From Eucommia ulmoides (Eukaryota; Streptophyta; Magnoliopsida; Garryales; Eucommiaceae): a stretch of DNA of 64,000 nucleotides. The translations under genes and the position numbers were made by a program. Position 1 is the stretch's first letter, and each line of letters opens with the position of its first letter. Under the pieces are notes generated by a model. It saw only the letters and a list, made by a program, of their open reading frames with translations, made no database searches and had not been told where the DNA came from. This document shows, piece by piece, positions 11,825 to 23,049 of the stretch. The stretch is from assembly GCA_016647705.1 (NCBI GenBank), contig CM028328.1:38974501-39038500 (forward strand), given 5' to 3'.

Positions 11825-11944
11825 AGTGTATGGGTGTGAAAATATTTTAAAATAATATATGTGGATCAAAATAAGAGGTAAAAATTGAGTTATATTGATC
11901 AATTAGGACTAAATTACAAAAGGACAAAAGTAGGGTCAAAACTG

Positions 11945-12269
11945 CCAGTCAATCGACAGTAAAGCTGTCGGTCAACCGACTGTTACGGGTTTAAAATCCC
12001 CAACCCTCCTCATTTCACCCCATTTCGGTTTTGAAACCCTCTCTCCAAAAACCTTTCCTCTCCTAAGCACTTTCATCCTAAATCTTCATGAAATCAACAC
12101 GGTGTGGCTTGGATTTGAAGATCTAGGGCTCAGATCTACGATTTTGAAACCTATTTCTTTGATATAAGGTTGGTTATTCTATCTTTCCTCTAGGGTTTTG
12201 GTTTGTGCTTCATCTTAGATTAGATTTGTTGTGTTTTCTTGGTTGGTTGTTCTTTAAATCGTGAGAAAA
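11945..12269 (+). promoter_or_regulatory. Leader of the passenger reading frame, promoter-like
   Basis: Two GC-richer palindromic words (CAGTCAATCGACAG and CGGTCAACCGAC, 11947-11981) are followed by a TATA-like TTTAAAAT (11990-11997) and then a long pyrimidine-rich leader running to an ATG at 12270. The counterpart in the minus-strand element (about 45290-45605) has the same order: palindromes, TATTTAAG, pyrimidine-rich leader, reading frame. The shared order suggests a separate internal promoter and 5' leader. This is inference from layout only. Confidence 0.4.
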
Positions 12270-13560
12270 ATGCCTAGAATCAAGATGCTTACCCCAAGAG
12301 CTAAGTTTAACAAAGTTCATTTTTTGGAGCAAGGAGGAACTAAAATATAAAGTGGAGTTTGCTAATCGAAAGGTTGTATGTTGCAGACCCATAGATTTTG
12401 ATGGTCTAAAGAAGAAAAATCTTTATATTGAACCGTTTGTTAGTGTTTTGGGTTGGACCGATTTTGTCTCTGGTAGTAGCAAGTGGATGTCGATTTAGGT
12501 AAGGATGTTCTATAGCAACCTTACATATAATGAAGAATATGTAACGTTGTTTGTTTAGGAGAAGAAAATCAGGTTTAATAGTGCCCTTGTAAATGACATT
12601 TTGAAGTCGAAGAAAGGAAATGTGTTTCCCTACAATACCCTTCATTTGCTTTCGAGAAACTTTAATAGAAAATAAATTGCAGATAAGTTTGGGTTGGATG
12701 GTAATAGAGTAGGATTGCTTTCACTTGAGCACCGTCTTCTTCATTTGATGATCTCATATATGATTGTGCCTAGAGAAGGAAATCGTGCTAATGTGAATGA
12801 ATATAACTTGTATCTTTTGAATGAGATTGTTGAGGGAAGGAAACTTGACTTAGCCCATCTCATGATAGATTACATGAAATACCATCTACAAAACCCCTCT
12901 AGAGTATTACCCTATGCCAATGTGCTTCAAAGAGTGTTTGACTATTTTGGAGTGGGAGCTGATATAAAAGAAATAAAATTCTTCCTAGTAACCTCGGGAT
13001 GGATAAATGTGGGTAATATTATTTTAATGGGGTATGAATTTAAGAGGAATAGATGGGTGAAAAAGAGAAGTGATGAGAGACTGAGAATGATGGTAGAAGA
13101 AGAAGAAAACGAAGATGATGAGGAAGAGTTGAGCTCAAAGCAGAAGATGGATTTGCTTCAAGATCAGGTTGATCATTTTCGGGTACATGCGAATATGATG
13201 GATTACCGAATGTCTGGGCTAGAGAGTAGTATGGCTAAGATGAATGTGACAATGGATGTTGGATTTGGCAGAATCTCAAGCAAGATGGAACAAATGTTCC
13301 AGTTTATGCAGACCTTGCAATTTGCAACCCAGCAGCAGTTCAGTGCTCAGCAGCACTATAGTGGACAAACTATATTTAGAGTGCAATAATCCTTTGGAGT
13401 ATCTTTTGATGCAAGCCATCAGGAGCGGGACCGTCTAGAGCAGGGGCGTTAATGCAATACTATCAGCAGATGCTCTCGACCTCAAGCGTTTAGCCTGTTG
13501 TCTACTACCCACAACAGCTAGCCACCAGTCCATTGAGATTATACTATCCATTTACCAGAC
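12270..13560 (+). pseudogene. Passenger reading frame, putative plant transposon protein-like
   Basis: The likely start is ATG at 12270 (MPRIKMLTPRAKF), just after the pyrimidine-rich leader. The longest open part is 12694-13389. Recognisable blocks are IEPFVSVLGWTDFVSG (about 12430), a V-R-x-F-Y-S-N-L block (about 12500), SLEHRLLHLMISYMIVPREG (about 12723), LDLAHLMIDYMKYHLQ (about 12846) and a following VLPYANVLQRVFDYFGV. This block order matches a large family of plant transposon-associated proteins of unknown function (Pfam 'putative plant transposon protein'). The C-terminus has an acidic run (EEEENEDDEEEL), a coiled coil and a glutamine-rich tail. It lies where pol would be expected. The counterpart is at about 44400-45060, minus strand. 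It is broken. The function is unknown, and whether it is a cargo gene or an element gene is not settled. Confidence 0.6.
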
Positions 13561-13919
13561 AGGGTCCTCACTAGTCTTTATTCTTCATCTCTATTTCGGT
13601 TGTGTTTTGAATCTCAAACTCATCTCACGTTAAGTACTTTGGTCTATAATAGCCTAATTTAGGATTTGTGGTACTTGACTGCGTAGTATGTAGCTTTTTT
13701 TGGTTGTCTATACTTGATCGGTGTTGCTTAATATTTATCTTGATTCACATATCTTTTGAAAAATTGAAAATGGTTTTGATGCTTAAAATTGATTTTTTTT
13801 TATGCTTAAAAATTACTTTTTAATCAAAAAGTATTGATAAATCTTTTAAAGAAAAATATTTCATTTGAAATTAAAGATGTTTTTGGTTCTCCTTCCCCAC
13901 TTTTTGAGATGACAAAAAG

Positions 13920-15480
13920 GGGAAGAATATATTTGATGTTTATTAAATATGTTTAAAGAATTGAATTGATTTACAAAGGGAAAAATATAAAGGCGAAATC
14001 ATTATTGTGCTTAAAACGAGTTAGTTGATGTTTAGGATTTGTTCGCCTAAGCATTGCACCAATAAAATATAGAACTTTGTTGAAATGATCATGTTATGCT
14101 TGGTACATAAAATTGAAGTGTCTCTCAATTTGGTTTATTTAATTCTTTCTATTTATGCAATTTGAAATTGAGAAATAATTTGCGGACTTAATCGAAAATT
14201 TTTAAAATCCATATTTGAGTAAATTATACCAAGAATGAATGGTTATGATATATAGGGTCTATAGGTGCATTTAACAGTCATATCTTAAGGAAACTAGCCG
14301 TTAGAGGGTCTGTTTCAAATCAGTTTAAATAGACCTGCGAATTTCATATCATTAGAACACATCAATTAGGTAATATCGGTGCTGATATTATTGTTATTAA
14401 AGATGTTTTACTAGTTGATGGTCTTAAATATAACTTGCTTAGTATTACAAGGGGAAATCATTATTACGCTTAAAACGAGTTAGTTAATGTTTAAGATTTG
14501 TTCGCCTAAGCATTCCACTAATAAAGGGGGAGAACTTTGTTAAAATGATCATGTTTTTTTTTATTGAATTATCTTTTCGTTGAATTAATCATATTTGTGC
14601 TTATGTTGAATATCTGATAAATTTATTGAATTATCTTGGAGTTGAAATAATTTGAGAAATGAGTATTCCAGCAACAATCGGTCAACTAATGAGTTAAGGT
14701 TAAAGTTTTAAAAGCCATATTTGTGTAAATTATACCAGGAATGAATGGTAAAATATATGGGGTCTATATGTGCATTTAAATGTCATGTCTTGAAAAAACT
14801 AGTCGTTAGAAGGCTTGTTTCAAATCAGCTTAAATAAACCTGCGAATTTCATATCATTAGAACACATCAATCAAGAACTATCAAAGTTCCTAAACTTTCT
14901 AAGAGTTGTTATTCTGAGATATATTCGAGAGTTCTATTGTGAGATTATTATGTGAGAAGCTCTTTAGAAAAAGGGCTATTGAATTGGCGTTACTGATATG
15001 TGTTGTCTTGCTATTCTGATAATGTATCCCGATCATGATCATACACAACACAATTTAATGAGTTATATTTATGTGTGTTTAATTTGATGAAATTAAGATC
15101 CTAATTAGTGTTCAATTATTTGCTCCAATGTGAAATTGAAAAATTAATTGAATTGATTTGCAAAGGGGAAAATATAAAGAGAAAATCATTATTGCACTTA
15201 AAATGAATTAGTTGATGTTTAGGATTTGTTCGCCTAAGTACTGCACTAATAAAAGATAGAACTTTGTTGAAATGATCATGTTATGCTTGATAGAATATCT
15301 TAAACATTGAATTGAACATATTTTATGATTTGTTGAATATCTGATAAATTTATTGAATTATCTTCATGATTATGCTTTAACGAATTAAAAAACCTATCCT
15401 CGGATTTAGGAGGAGTGTGGTTACATTATTGTTTTAAAGAAAACATTAAAGTTAATTGTCATTATAAAAAAACGGGAGAT
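13920..15480 (+). repeat. Mosaic of repeated LTR and internal pieces
   Basis: Two modules recur out of order. Module A (containing GTTCGCCTAAGCATTGCAC and GTTGAAATGATCATG) occurs at about 13985-14100, 14457-14550 and 15180-15290. Module B, a slice of the LTR (containing GAGTAAATTATACCA and AGACCTGCGAATTTCATATC), occurs at about 14190-14365 and 14700-15025, besides the true LTRs. A chip of protease-region sequence (VLLVDGLKYNLLSI, about 14400-14440) lies between them, as does a slice from near the LTR start at about 15026-15145. The arrangement is directly visible; its cause is inferred in the findings. Confidence 0.6.
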
Positions 15481-17151
15481 TGTTGATCCTGAGATTTTGA
15501 TAGACAATTAAGGGTTAATATTTTTTGGTGGAACAAACGGGTTTGTTGAGTATTTAAGTATAAGAAGTTTCATTAAAGATTAAATCATGAAGCAATTATT
15601 CAAGATGCAGAGATAGACATCAAAGAGATGAAGAGTATTGAAGATTCTGAAGAAATTAGGTGAAAACAACTCAAACATCTTTTACACTTAATATATCCCG
15701 ATAAGGATCACACACGGCACAAATTAATGAGTTATATTTATGTGTGTTTAATTTGATGAAATTAAGATCCTAATTAGTGCTCAATTATTTGCTCCAATGT
15801 GAAATTGAAAAATAAAAATTGACCTAAGTAATATTAGTTTTTAAAATTGAATATTAGTGTCAATTGAGTTAACCGGGAAAAGAAATTGGTTAACGGGATT
15901 AAAACGATGAAGTTTGGAGTTGAAATAATTTGGGAAATAACTGTTCTAGCAATGATCGGTCAATTGACGGGTAAAGGTTTGGTCAACCAATGGGCGAAGG
16001 CTGGAAAACGAGGAGTCTCTAAATCAATCGGTCAACTGACCATGAGAGATCGGTTAACCGATTGGCCGAAGTGAAACTCTCTGTATCGATCGGTCAACCG
16101 ATCAAGGGGATCAGTTAACCGACTAGGGCCTTAAATTGACCTAGAAATCCAACCTTCATTGATTGGTCAATTGACTAGGGATGGGTCAGTCAACCGACTG
16201 CCTTAAGAGCTGGAAAGGCTTAACAACCTGTATTAATCGGTCAACCGATTGTCTGGTTAGAATTTCTAGGTTTTTAAGGATCAAATCAAATACAAGCCAC
16301 TTTTGGTATATCTTATTCAGATATTATTGGGATTTTAATATATTTCAGATATATAACATCTATTTTTATATCCATATAGATATGGTACATAAAATTAAGT
16401 GTCTCTCAATTTGGTTCATTTAATTTTTTCTATCTATGCGATTTGAAATTGGGAAATAATTTTTGGACTTAATCGAAAGTTTTAAAAGCCATATTTGAGT
16501 AAATTATATCAAGAATGAATGGTTATGATATATGGGGTCTATAGGTACATTTAAATGTCATCTATTGAGGAAACTAACCGTTAGAGGGCCTGTTTCAAAT
16601 CAGCTTAAATAGACCTGCGAATTTTATATCATTAGAATACATTAATCAAGAACTATCAAAGTTCCTGAGTTTTCTAAGAGTTGTTATTCTAAGATATTTT
16701 AGAGAGATCTATTGTGAGATTATTGTGTGAGAAGTTCTTGGGAAAAAACGTTATTAGGTTGTAATTCTTCCTATAATGGAATTAGGTTAGTCTTTAGTCT
16801 GCAAAAAGATAAGGTTCTTCCTTAGCCTGTGAAAAGAATCATTGTGAGGGTTTGGTTCATACCATTAAAGGAATCTTGGATTTTTAGTGTGTGCGAATCT
16901 CCATGGAACTCGGAGGATTAGATTAGCCAAGGATAGCTTGGTGAACCAGAATATATCTTGGTGTACTGCATTGATTTACTTTATTTGTATTTTGTTATTT
17001 GTGTTTGTACCTAGATTTGAACACTTATACTCTGCGAAATAGGATAATAATTGATTTAGGATAAAATTGATTATTTGATTAATTAAGTATTTTAAATTGT
17101 TTAAAGTTTTATACCTACCCAATTCACCCCTCTCTTGAGCAGCTCACAACA
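15481..17151 (+). repeat. 3' LTR of the Sirevirus-like element
   Basis: Starts TGTTGATCCTGAGATTTTG right after a purine-rich AAAAAAACGGGAGA and ends GCTCACAACA. The first bases are clearly related to the LTR start of the autonomous element at 54242. It holds the palindrome array at 15950-16250. Confidence 0.7.
15950..16250 (+). repeat. Array of CGGTCAACCG palindromes in the LTR
   Basis: At least nine copies of the words CGGTCAACCG, CGGTTAACCG, GGTCAATTGAC or GGTCAACTGACC, most of them perfect or near-perfect palindromes, spaced 20-45 bases apart. They lie in U3, about 470-770 bases from the LTR start. Confidence 0.7.
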
Positions 17152-17153
17152 TA

Positions 17154-17290
17154 AATAATTCCATGTTTTTTACAAAACAATTATAACTCAGGGTTGGTAA
17201 CCCCGAGTATTGAAACCCGGGGTAACGAACCCCGGGTATAACTCAAAAAACAACCCCTAAACCCAAGGTTGTCAACCCCAGGTACTCGGT
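17154..17290 (+). repeat. Left terminal inverted repeat of the MULE
   Basis: Reads AATAATTCCAT, then TTATAACTCAGGGTTGG, ACCCCGGGTATAACTC and onward. The reverse complement of 25612-25742 gives the same order of words with roughly 80% identity by eye. Near-palindromic GGTTGTCAACCCC words continue to 17425. Confidence 0.7.
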
Positions 17291-17444
17291 CCCGTTTGTA
17301 TTTTTATTTTTATAGATAAACCCGAGGTTGTCAACCCCGATTTTGTTTTGAATTTTCTATTAAACCCGAGGTTAACAACGTCGGGTTCAATTTTAATTTT
17401 AAATTAAACTTGGGGTTGTCAACTTCAGATTTAAAGAAATCCTC

Positions 17445-17451
17445 TATAAAT
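17445..17451 (+). promoter_or_regulatory. TATA box at the left end of the MULE
   Basis: TATAAAT followed 20-190 bases later by a CT-rich, leader-like stretch with a CTT microsatellite (about 17564-17598). This is a plausible start region for the transposase transcript. MULE terminal repeats often hold promoters. Confidence 0.4.
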
Positions 17452-17454
17452 TCC

Positions 17455-17640
17455 TGGGGTTCAGTGCAAACCCTACCTCCCCCTCTTCTTCCTTTCTTTT
17501 CTTTCTCAGCGCCGCATCTTCCTTCTCATCTCTTCTTCATTTCTTCTTCATTCCAGCCATCGCTTCTTCTTCTTCTTCTTCTTCTTCTTCTTCTTCTTCA
17601 TTTTTCCCTTCTTCTTTCTTCCTTCTTCCACAATCCTCCA
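17455..17640 (+). repeat. CT-rich leader with CTT microsatellite
   Basis: Pyrimidine-rich sequence with about twelve TTC/CTT triplets near 17564-17598. The leucine-rich and serine-rich frame over it (17410-17784) is an effect of composition, not a protein. Confidence 0.5.
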
Positions 17641-17699
17641 TTCTGTTCCACTGCCACCGCTGTTTCGCCGTCTTTGAGGTTATTTTATTTTATTCATTT

Positions 17700-18589
17700 T
17701 AGTCTTCTTCTTTTTTGCTTAATTTGTTTGTTAGTTTGGTTAGTTTATTTTTTAGTTGTTTATTTGTTTGTTTTTTTTATTTAGGTTGTTTGTTTAGTTA
17801 GTTAGTTAGTTTATTTGTTTATTTAATTGTTTAAAAATAGTTAGTTTGATTCAGTTTAATTGTTGGTAGTAGATTTTATTTATAATTGTATTTTGTGTGA
17901 TATTTAGTTATGTATATATGTTAATTAGTTATAATTATATATTTTGTGTAATATTTAGTTATGTATATGTGTTAATTAGTGATAATAATGTAGTGATATA
18001 ATAAATGTTTTGTTAATTAGAACAAAACAAAAACATAACGATATGTCTTGTAACTAATCAAAATTGTAAAATGTAATTTAACATTAACATTATGAATTAA
18101 GGATGTTTTTGACACAAGTAAAGGAAAGGTTCACGGATTTTTAATTAATCACTTAGCCACTAAATTCAAATAAATAAGAACTTTTTTTGGGATTTAAAAA
18201 TATTGGATTTTACAATGGATTTTTAACTAAAAATAGATTATAGTCATCAAATCGCACTAAATCACAAGGAAACATATCGTTGATAATTGAAATTTGAGGT
18301 GTCATTACAAGAACCTATCAGATTTGAGGTTCTTGTGTGATACTTATAATTACTTATTTAGTTATTCAAATACGATTTTGAAAGTATGTTATGATTATAT
18401 AATGTATTTCTAATTTATGTTTAAAAGTAAAAAATCTAAGGGGTAAAAAGTGCAATTTATAGTAAATTGACGGTTTAATTTGAATTTTGATAGATGACAT
18501 ATAATTTTGTTGTGATTGAGTTTTAATTGATGACAATATATTCTTGTTTTGTTTAGGCTCGTGAAATGATAATCGTTTGAATTAAAGAG
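17700..18589. other. MULE interior, intron-like
   Basis: AT-rich sequence with tandem GTTTGTTTAGTTAGTTAG words at 17760-17840 and no recognised protein. It lies between the leader and the first transposase block and may be an intron or decayed sequence. Confidence 0.3.
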
Positions 18590-20290
18590 CGTTAGGATGT
18601 TATTCTATTGGGGTGGTAGAATATTGTAGGGAGCCAAGTTTGGAGTATCTTACAGTATCTCAACACTAAAATCTTTGGTTGTCCGTAGGGGATCAACCTT
18701 AAACTAATTGATTGAGATGTTAATACCATGTGGAATTGAGGATGGGGCTAATGGAAATATGAAATTAAAGTGTAGGATGCCGATGACTCTTATGGGGAGA
18801 AATTTTAAATATACGTTGTTTTCTATTGGGGATGACTCAGTAGTAGGACAAGTGCTTGAGTTACCTCTTTGTGTACCCTCGCTTCTTGTTGTTGAGGTGT
18901 ACGTAGAGGTAGAATGAGAATTTGATCACGGTCTAATTTGTTTCCAACCTAATCATTTTACCCAATTAATAACTCAGAGTTTTAATCCGTATAGTATCAA
19001 GTGTGACGGACAATTTTTTGGCTATAGTATTCCCATGTCGCACCCCCCAAGAAATTTAGTCTAATTACACCACCCCACCCCTACATTCCAGAACAATATA
19101 TTTTCCATAGTATTCACATGTTGCACCCCCAATTAGTTGAGTCTAATTAAACCATCCTACCCCCTACATTCCAGAATAATATCATTCTCATAGTATGATT
19201 GACCGTGATCATGGCACCAGTTATGTCGATCCACATCACCATCATTCGTCAAGTAGTCCACTGCACGACAACACAAGTAATTATTGTGGTATGTAGGATG
19301 GGGACATAGAAGGTGAGTTAAATACAATTGATAGTCATCACGATATGTCAGAGGCCAAGTTAGATGAGGATGTTGCGTTGGAGCCAGACGAGAATTATAG
19401 GGATTAAGACAAAGATTTAGATGTTGGGCCTAGCGGGAAAACGAGTCAAAGTCAGCATTTAGAGTTGCACAGGGTTATTCTATTTTATAATAAGTTGGAA
19501 TGGGTGATGACGATGACATGGTGAAGTACAAGCCGAAGTTGCAAAAGAATTTTTGGTCACCAAAAATGGACGAATTCCATACCAGTATGGTCTTTAAGGA
19601 CAAGAAACATCTCCAGAATGCCATGAAGTATTATCACGTCATAAAAAACAATGAGTATTGTGTGGGCGAAACTCATCCGAAGGTTTGGTCAATTAAATAC
19701 TAGCATGGATGTGGTTGGAGATTACGAGCGATTCTTAAAAAGAGTCACAGTATGTTTCAAATTACGCAGTAGGAGGGGCAGCATACATGTTTCTATAATC
19801 ATAAGGCTTTAGACCATAAAAATTCGGATTCGGGTGTCATTTCAAACTTAATACTTAGACAAGTCAAAGATGATCCAGAATTGAAAATGGGCATTATTGT
19901 TGATTCCGTGAAAGAGTCTCGGGATTCACCATCTCCTACTGAAACATTTGGTTGGCTAAATCTAAAGCCATCGATACCTTATTCGGAGATTGGGACGAAT
20001 CGTATCAAAAGTTGTTGAAGTTTATGTTGGCATTGGAGCACTTTAATTCGGGTACGATTGTTGAGTGGAGAACTATTTCGACTACTCAGTCTGGTTATTC
20101 GACGTTCAACATGATGTTTCAGGCATTCAAACCTTCAGTTGTCGGATGGAGTTATTATCGGCCTATCCTCACAATTAATAGGACCCACTTGTACGATAAA
20201 TACGAGGGTAAGATCTTGATCGTCATTGGAATGAAACCTCTTATTGCTCAACGCCGAAGGCGGAGAAATGTCAGATGTAGGGGTTGCAAG
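18590..20290 (+). pseudogene. MuDR-type MULE transposase, broken and truncated
   Basis: Three blocks of the plant MULE transposase are readable. The N-terminal block (about 18595-18917) ends in a V-E-V-Y-V-E motif. The DNA-binding block (19500-19800) reads FHTSMVFKDKKHLQNAMKYY, then HGCGWRLRA and GQHTC, the usual Cys/His residues of the MuDR N-terminal domain. The start of the catalytic domain (19952-20235) has FGDWDESYQKLL, YRPILTINRTHLYDKYEG. In-frame stops fall at 19701 and 19770, and the frame shifts between the second and third blocks near 19945. The first catalytic aspartate, normally in I-D-G-T-H-L, is asparagine here (about 20177-20179). The rest of the DDE domain and the SWIM finger are absent. 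It cannot be active. Such proteins bind the terminal repeats and cut and paste the element in the nucleus. Confidence 0.75.
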
Positions 20291-20299
20291 ACATAGTTA

Positions 20300-20640
20300 G
20301 TTATATGGTTTATAGTTTAACTATAGGAATGTATATACCTATTTTTGTATACTATTGTACTGTTTGTTGTATTTTCTACTCCGTCTTTGAGATGTGTATA
20401 TGCATATTTATTCATCATTAGACATGTACTCTTAGACATGTATTAAGAGGGTACATAATCATTGGAAAATTCATAACAAAGCTAATACATAAGAAATAAA
20501 AAGCTCAATTACATAATAAATACAATATAATTATGAAAATTACATAACTCATAACAAAGACAATGCATAAGAAATATAGTATATATCATCACAAAAAAAA
20601 AAAAAAAAATCATATGAAAACACATAACAAATACAATACA
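20300..20640. other. MULE interior, AT-rich, no gene seen
   Basis: Looks like a 3' untranslated region or spacer, with a poly-A run of about 20 at 20593-20610. No domain. Confidence 0.3.
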
Positions 20641-21170
20641 ACTGGCCAAATATATTTATTCTTTGTTGGACATGTATCCTCAAACAGATGATCATTGTTA
20701 GTCATCACGTTATGGTATTCGTACGGAGAGAGTGCTCTGTTACTTGCGGCTGCCATTTCATTGGCTAGTTGGAGTAGATAATATTGATTCCTTCACAACA
20801 ATATTCAATTATTCTCTAGTTGAATTCATGTAATAGCATTTTTCAATCTCAGTTGTGTCATCCATTTGACATCACCGAGGCATAAAAAAACTTCGACGAT
20901 GCGGAACTGGTGAATTAAGAGCTCTCAAAGAAGTTACAAGGTTGTAGACTCTTTTATCTTGTATTCCCACTCTTTCCGTAGACTGATACGATACGCTATT
21001 GGAGGGGTGTCTTGTTTGCTCTAGTAGTTATCATAATATGTTTATAAAACCCACTGTCTATAGTGATCTCAGGGTCCAGGCCAACCCCAAACACAATATG
21101 AGATTTTCTCAACTGAAAAACCATATGAGCTTTTCTCACTAGAATTAATATTTGAAGACATTTCACGAAA
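20640..21170 (-). pseudogene. Unassigned coding-like stretch in the MULE
   Basis: The minus strand reads protein-like in long stretches, for example IVFGVGLDPEITIDSGFYK (about 21100-21040), then LVTSLRALNSPVPHRRSFF (about 20940-20885) and STLSPYEYHNVMTNNDHLFE (about 20735-20670). Stops interrupt it. I do not recognise a family. It runs opposite to the transposase, as genes captured by MULEs or second element genes often do. It may be a captured host fragment or an element gene. Confidence 0.25.
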
Positions 21171-21260
21171 ATTATAGGATTTCAAAGTTTCTATACAAAA
21201 CTTAGCTTTTTTAGTACCATGTACGGTGAACGATTGACAAGTATCAACCTTTTGTAATAG

Positions 21261-21610
21261 TCGATTGACATTTCATAGATGCCTTTTCCATAATTTTTTC
21301 AGTGTCGGTTGACGTTTTGGACAATGTGTTTTCAGTCTTCTCCAGCTTTTGTTAACCTTTTTTTATCCTTTTTCAGTGTTGATTGACATTTTGGGCCATG
21401 CGTTTTTGTACTACCACCAACCTTTATCAGCCTTTCTTTAGTGTTGATTGACGTTTTAGGCCATGCATTTTTAGCCTTTTTCAGTCTTTTTAGCCTTTTT
21501 TTCAATGTCTATTGATGTTTTGGGCTATGCGTTTTTAGCCTTTGTAAGCCTTTTTTAGTGTCGATTGACGTTTTGGGTCATGCACTTTCAGTCTTTTTCA
21601 GCCTTTGTCA
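21261..21610 (+). repeat. Degenerate tandem repeat, unit about 43-74 bases
   Basis: Six units begin with GTCGATTGACGTTTTGGGCC-like words, at 21261, 21304, 21378, 21443, 21507 and 21559, each followed by CATGCGTTTTTAGCC and TTTTTCAG words. The unit contains no open frame. Confidence 0.7.
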
Positions 21611-21751
21611 TAGGTCCAACCGTTAACAGAACTGATTTGACAAACTAGTTCATCATTTATCAGTGTTATCAATAGTGATTGACAAATCAACTTTTCTACA
21701 ATAAATTGGACCATTTAGGTCATTGTTTATCATTGATACACATATACAAAC

Positions 21752-21778
21752 ATATATATATATATATATATATATATC
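21752..21778. repeat. AT microsatellite
   Basis: An uninterrupted TA run of about 13 units. Confidence 0.9.
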
Positions 21779-21918
21779 AATCTACGAACACATTTCAATT
21801 CATTGCAATCACTCTAAACACACCTTAAATCGAAGTTCGAAATTTTTATATCTTATTTCAACAAAAACAAATGTGCACGATGAGATATCTCTATTGTTCA
21901 ATGGGACGCCATTGATTT

Positions 21919-22182
21919 TTGGAGAACGAATTCTCATACTCTTTAAATCCAAGAGTTCGTTACTTTCCACGGTGGGTTGCAAGGATGCAGGAGGAATATA
22001 CTTATCGTATGAACCAAGCAAAGGTTATGGTGGATGGATATAGACAATACAATGTTTCAATAGTTCGTCAATTGACAAGAACAATACCAACAGATACATC
22101 ATATAATCTTAAAATGGCGTTGCATTGCTACCGCGAAGAAAATAATCGAATGCAAATTCGAATTCTTCAACACGAGCCTTAA
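21919..22182 (+). CDS. Hypothetical protein, 87 residues, inside the MULE
   Basis: An open frame with plausible composition: FPRWVARMQEEYTYRMNQAK near residue 16, then a helix-prone stretch up to the end (ENNRMQIRILQHEP). The same frame continues past its stop with protein-like text (ARESLQEELVGKARIYMRC, about 22191-22245), so this is likely part of a longer decayed gene. I recognise no family. Its place 3' of the transposase is where a second element gene or captured host sequence would sit. Confidence 0.3.
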   Translation: MENEFSYSLNPRVRYFPRWVARMQEEYTYRMNQAKVMVDGYRQYNVSIVRQLTRTIPTDTSYNLKMALHCYREENNRMQIRILQHEP

Positions 22183-22602
22183 ATGATGGCACGTGAGAGT
22201 CTCCAAGAAGAATTGGTTGGCAAAGCGCGTATTTACATGAGATGTTTATGGGAACCTCAATATCAATCAGATATTAAAAATCGGATGACGAAAGTAATGT
22301 ATAACGTTCCTGCATAAGTGTATTGCAGTTTAACTAAGTATTTATTTTCAAATCTAATGTATCATTTATACGTTAAATTATAATAACGCTACCTCTACCA
22401 AACAACATACATTTTCTCTTTATTTGCATTCCAAAAATACAATTACAATAAGAAGGGTTTACAATACCAATACACGTATAATAAGAAGGGTTTACAATAC
22501 CTGAATAATACGTCGAAAGAAACACACAGTCTATTATAAATACGACTTTGAAATAAAGTTTGCTAAACGGACGAATCAGCAAACCTTCGTGCTACGGTAT
22601 CT

Positions 22603-23019
22603 TCAAGGGCAATCACATAATCCTTGAATACCATTAGAAAATTCTATAAACTCATTAAATTCAAATAAATAGTCCCAACCCGTTGAAGCCATTCTAACTG
22701 CCAAGTTATCCATCGATTTCGGTAAGTATTTCACGGTGCTACCTGTCTCATTTAGGAGTTTTGTGAACTTACCAGTGTTTATCACATCCTCAACAGAAGC
22801 CTTACAATTACAGTAAATTACACAATTTGTGAACATTGTTTCTCGCAACTTGAAAAGGCCTTGGCGAATACTTCGTACACCAACGTCTGTTTGGCGCTCC
22901 GTTAAAGTGTTGCCGCAACACAACTCTATCCCTGCAAAACTGCTATACCAGTTGCCTGATGTTGTTCTAATTACCCCCAATTCGTTACGCAATCTGTGGA
23001 ATGTTATTACAGATTTCAT
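22603..23019 (-). CDS. Hypothetical protein, 138 residues, opposite strand in the MULE
   Basis: One of the longer uninterrupted frames in the window. The text is varied and not low-complexity: NELGVIRTTSGNWYSSFAG near residue 12, TMFTNCVIYCNCKASVEDV near residue 61, MASTGWDYLFEFNEFIEF near residue 110. Two adjacent cysteine pairs (CVIYCNC) are noticeable, but no known finger fits. A plus-strand frame (22829-23158) overlaps it and one of the two is a shadow. The minus frame looks more protein-like over 22610-22830; the plus frame does beyond 23060. Confidence 0.3.
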   Translation of the reverse strand: MKSVITFHRLRNELGVIRTTSGNWYSSFAGIELCCGNTLTERQTDVGVRSIRQGLFKLRETMFTNCVIYCNCKASVEDVINTGKFTKLLNETGSTVKYLPKSMDNLAVRMASTGWDYLFEFNEFIEFSNGIQGLCDCP

Positions 23020-23049
23020 TGGTGTTCAACGACAACTCAATCTCTCTGG

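Larger units (their letters stand above)
9045..17151 (+). mobile_element. Non-autonomous Sirevirus-like copia element with passenger reading frame
   Basis: Fossil element. The parts in order are: LTR part (9045-10390), primer-binding site (10391-10404), gag part with coiled coil and zinc knuckle (about 10420-11300), an internal leader (11945-12269), a reading frame of the 'putative plant transposon protein' kind (12270-13560), a polypurine-like tract (about 13905-13925), a mosaic of LTR and internal pieces (13920-15480) and a 3' LTR (15481-17151). The LTR end (CCCCCCTCTTGGGTAGCTC), the primer site and the gag C-terminus mark the Sirevirus lineage. Only a short chip of protease-region sequence (about 14370-14440) and no reverse transcriptase or integrase is recognised. 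The LTRs differ by about a tenth by eye. The element is broken in several places. The minus-strand element at 41897-49150 has the same plan. Confidence 0.7.

Noticed and set aside
17410-17784. 124-residue frame with leucine run, membrane-like
   Set aside because: Caused by the CTT microsatellite and T-rich sequence; it overlaps the TATA box and leader of the MULE.
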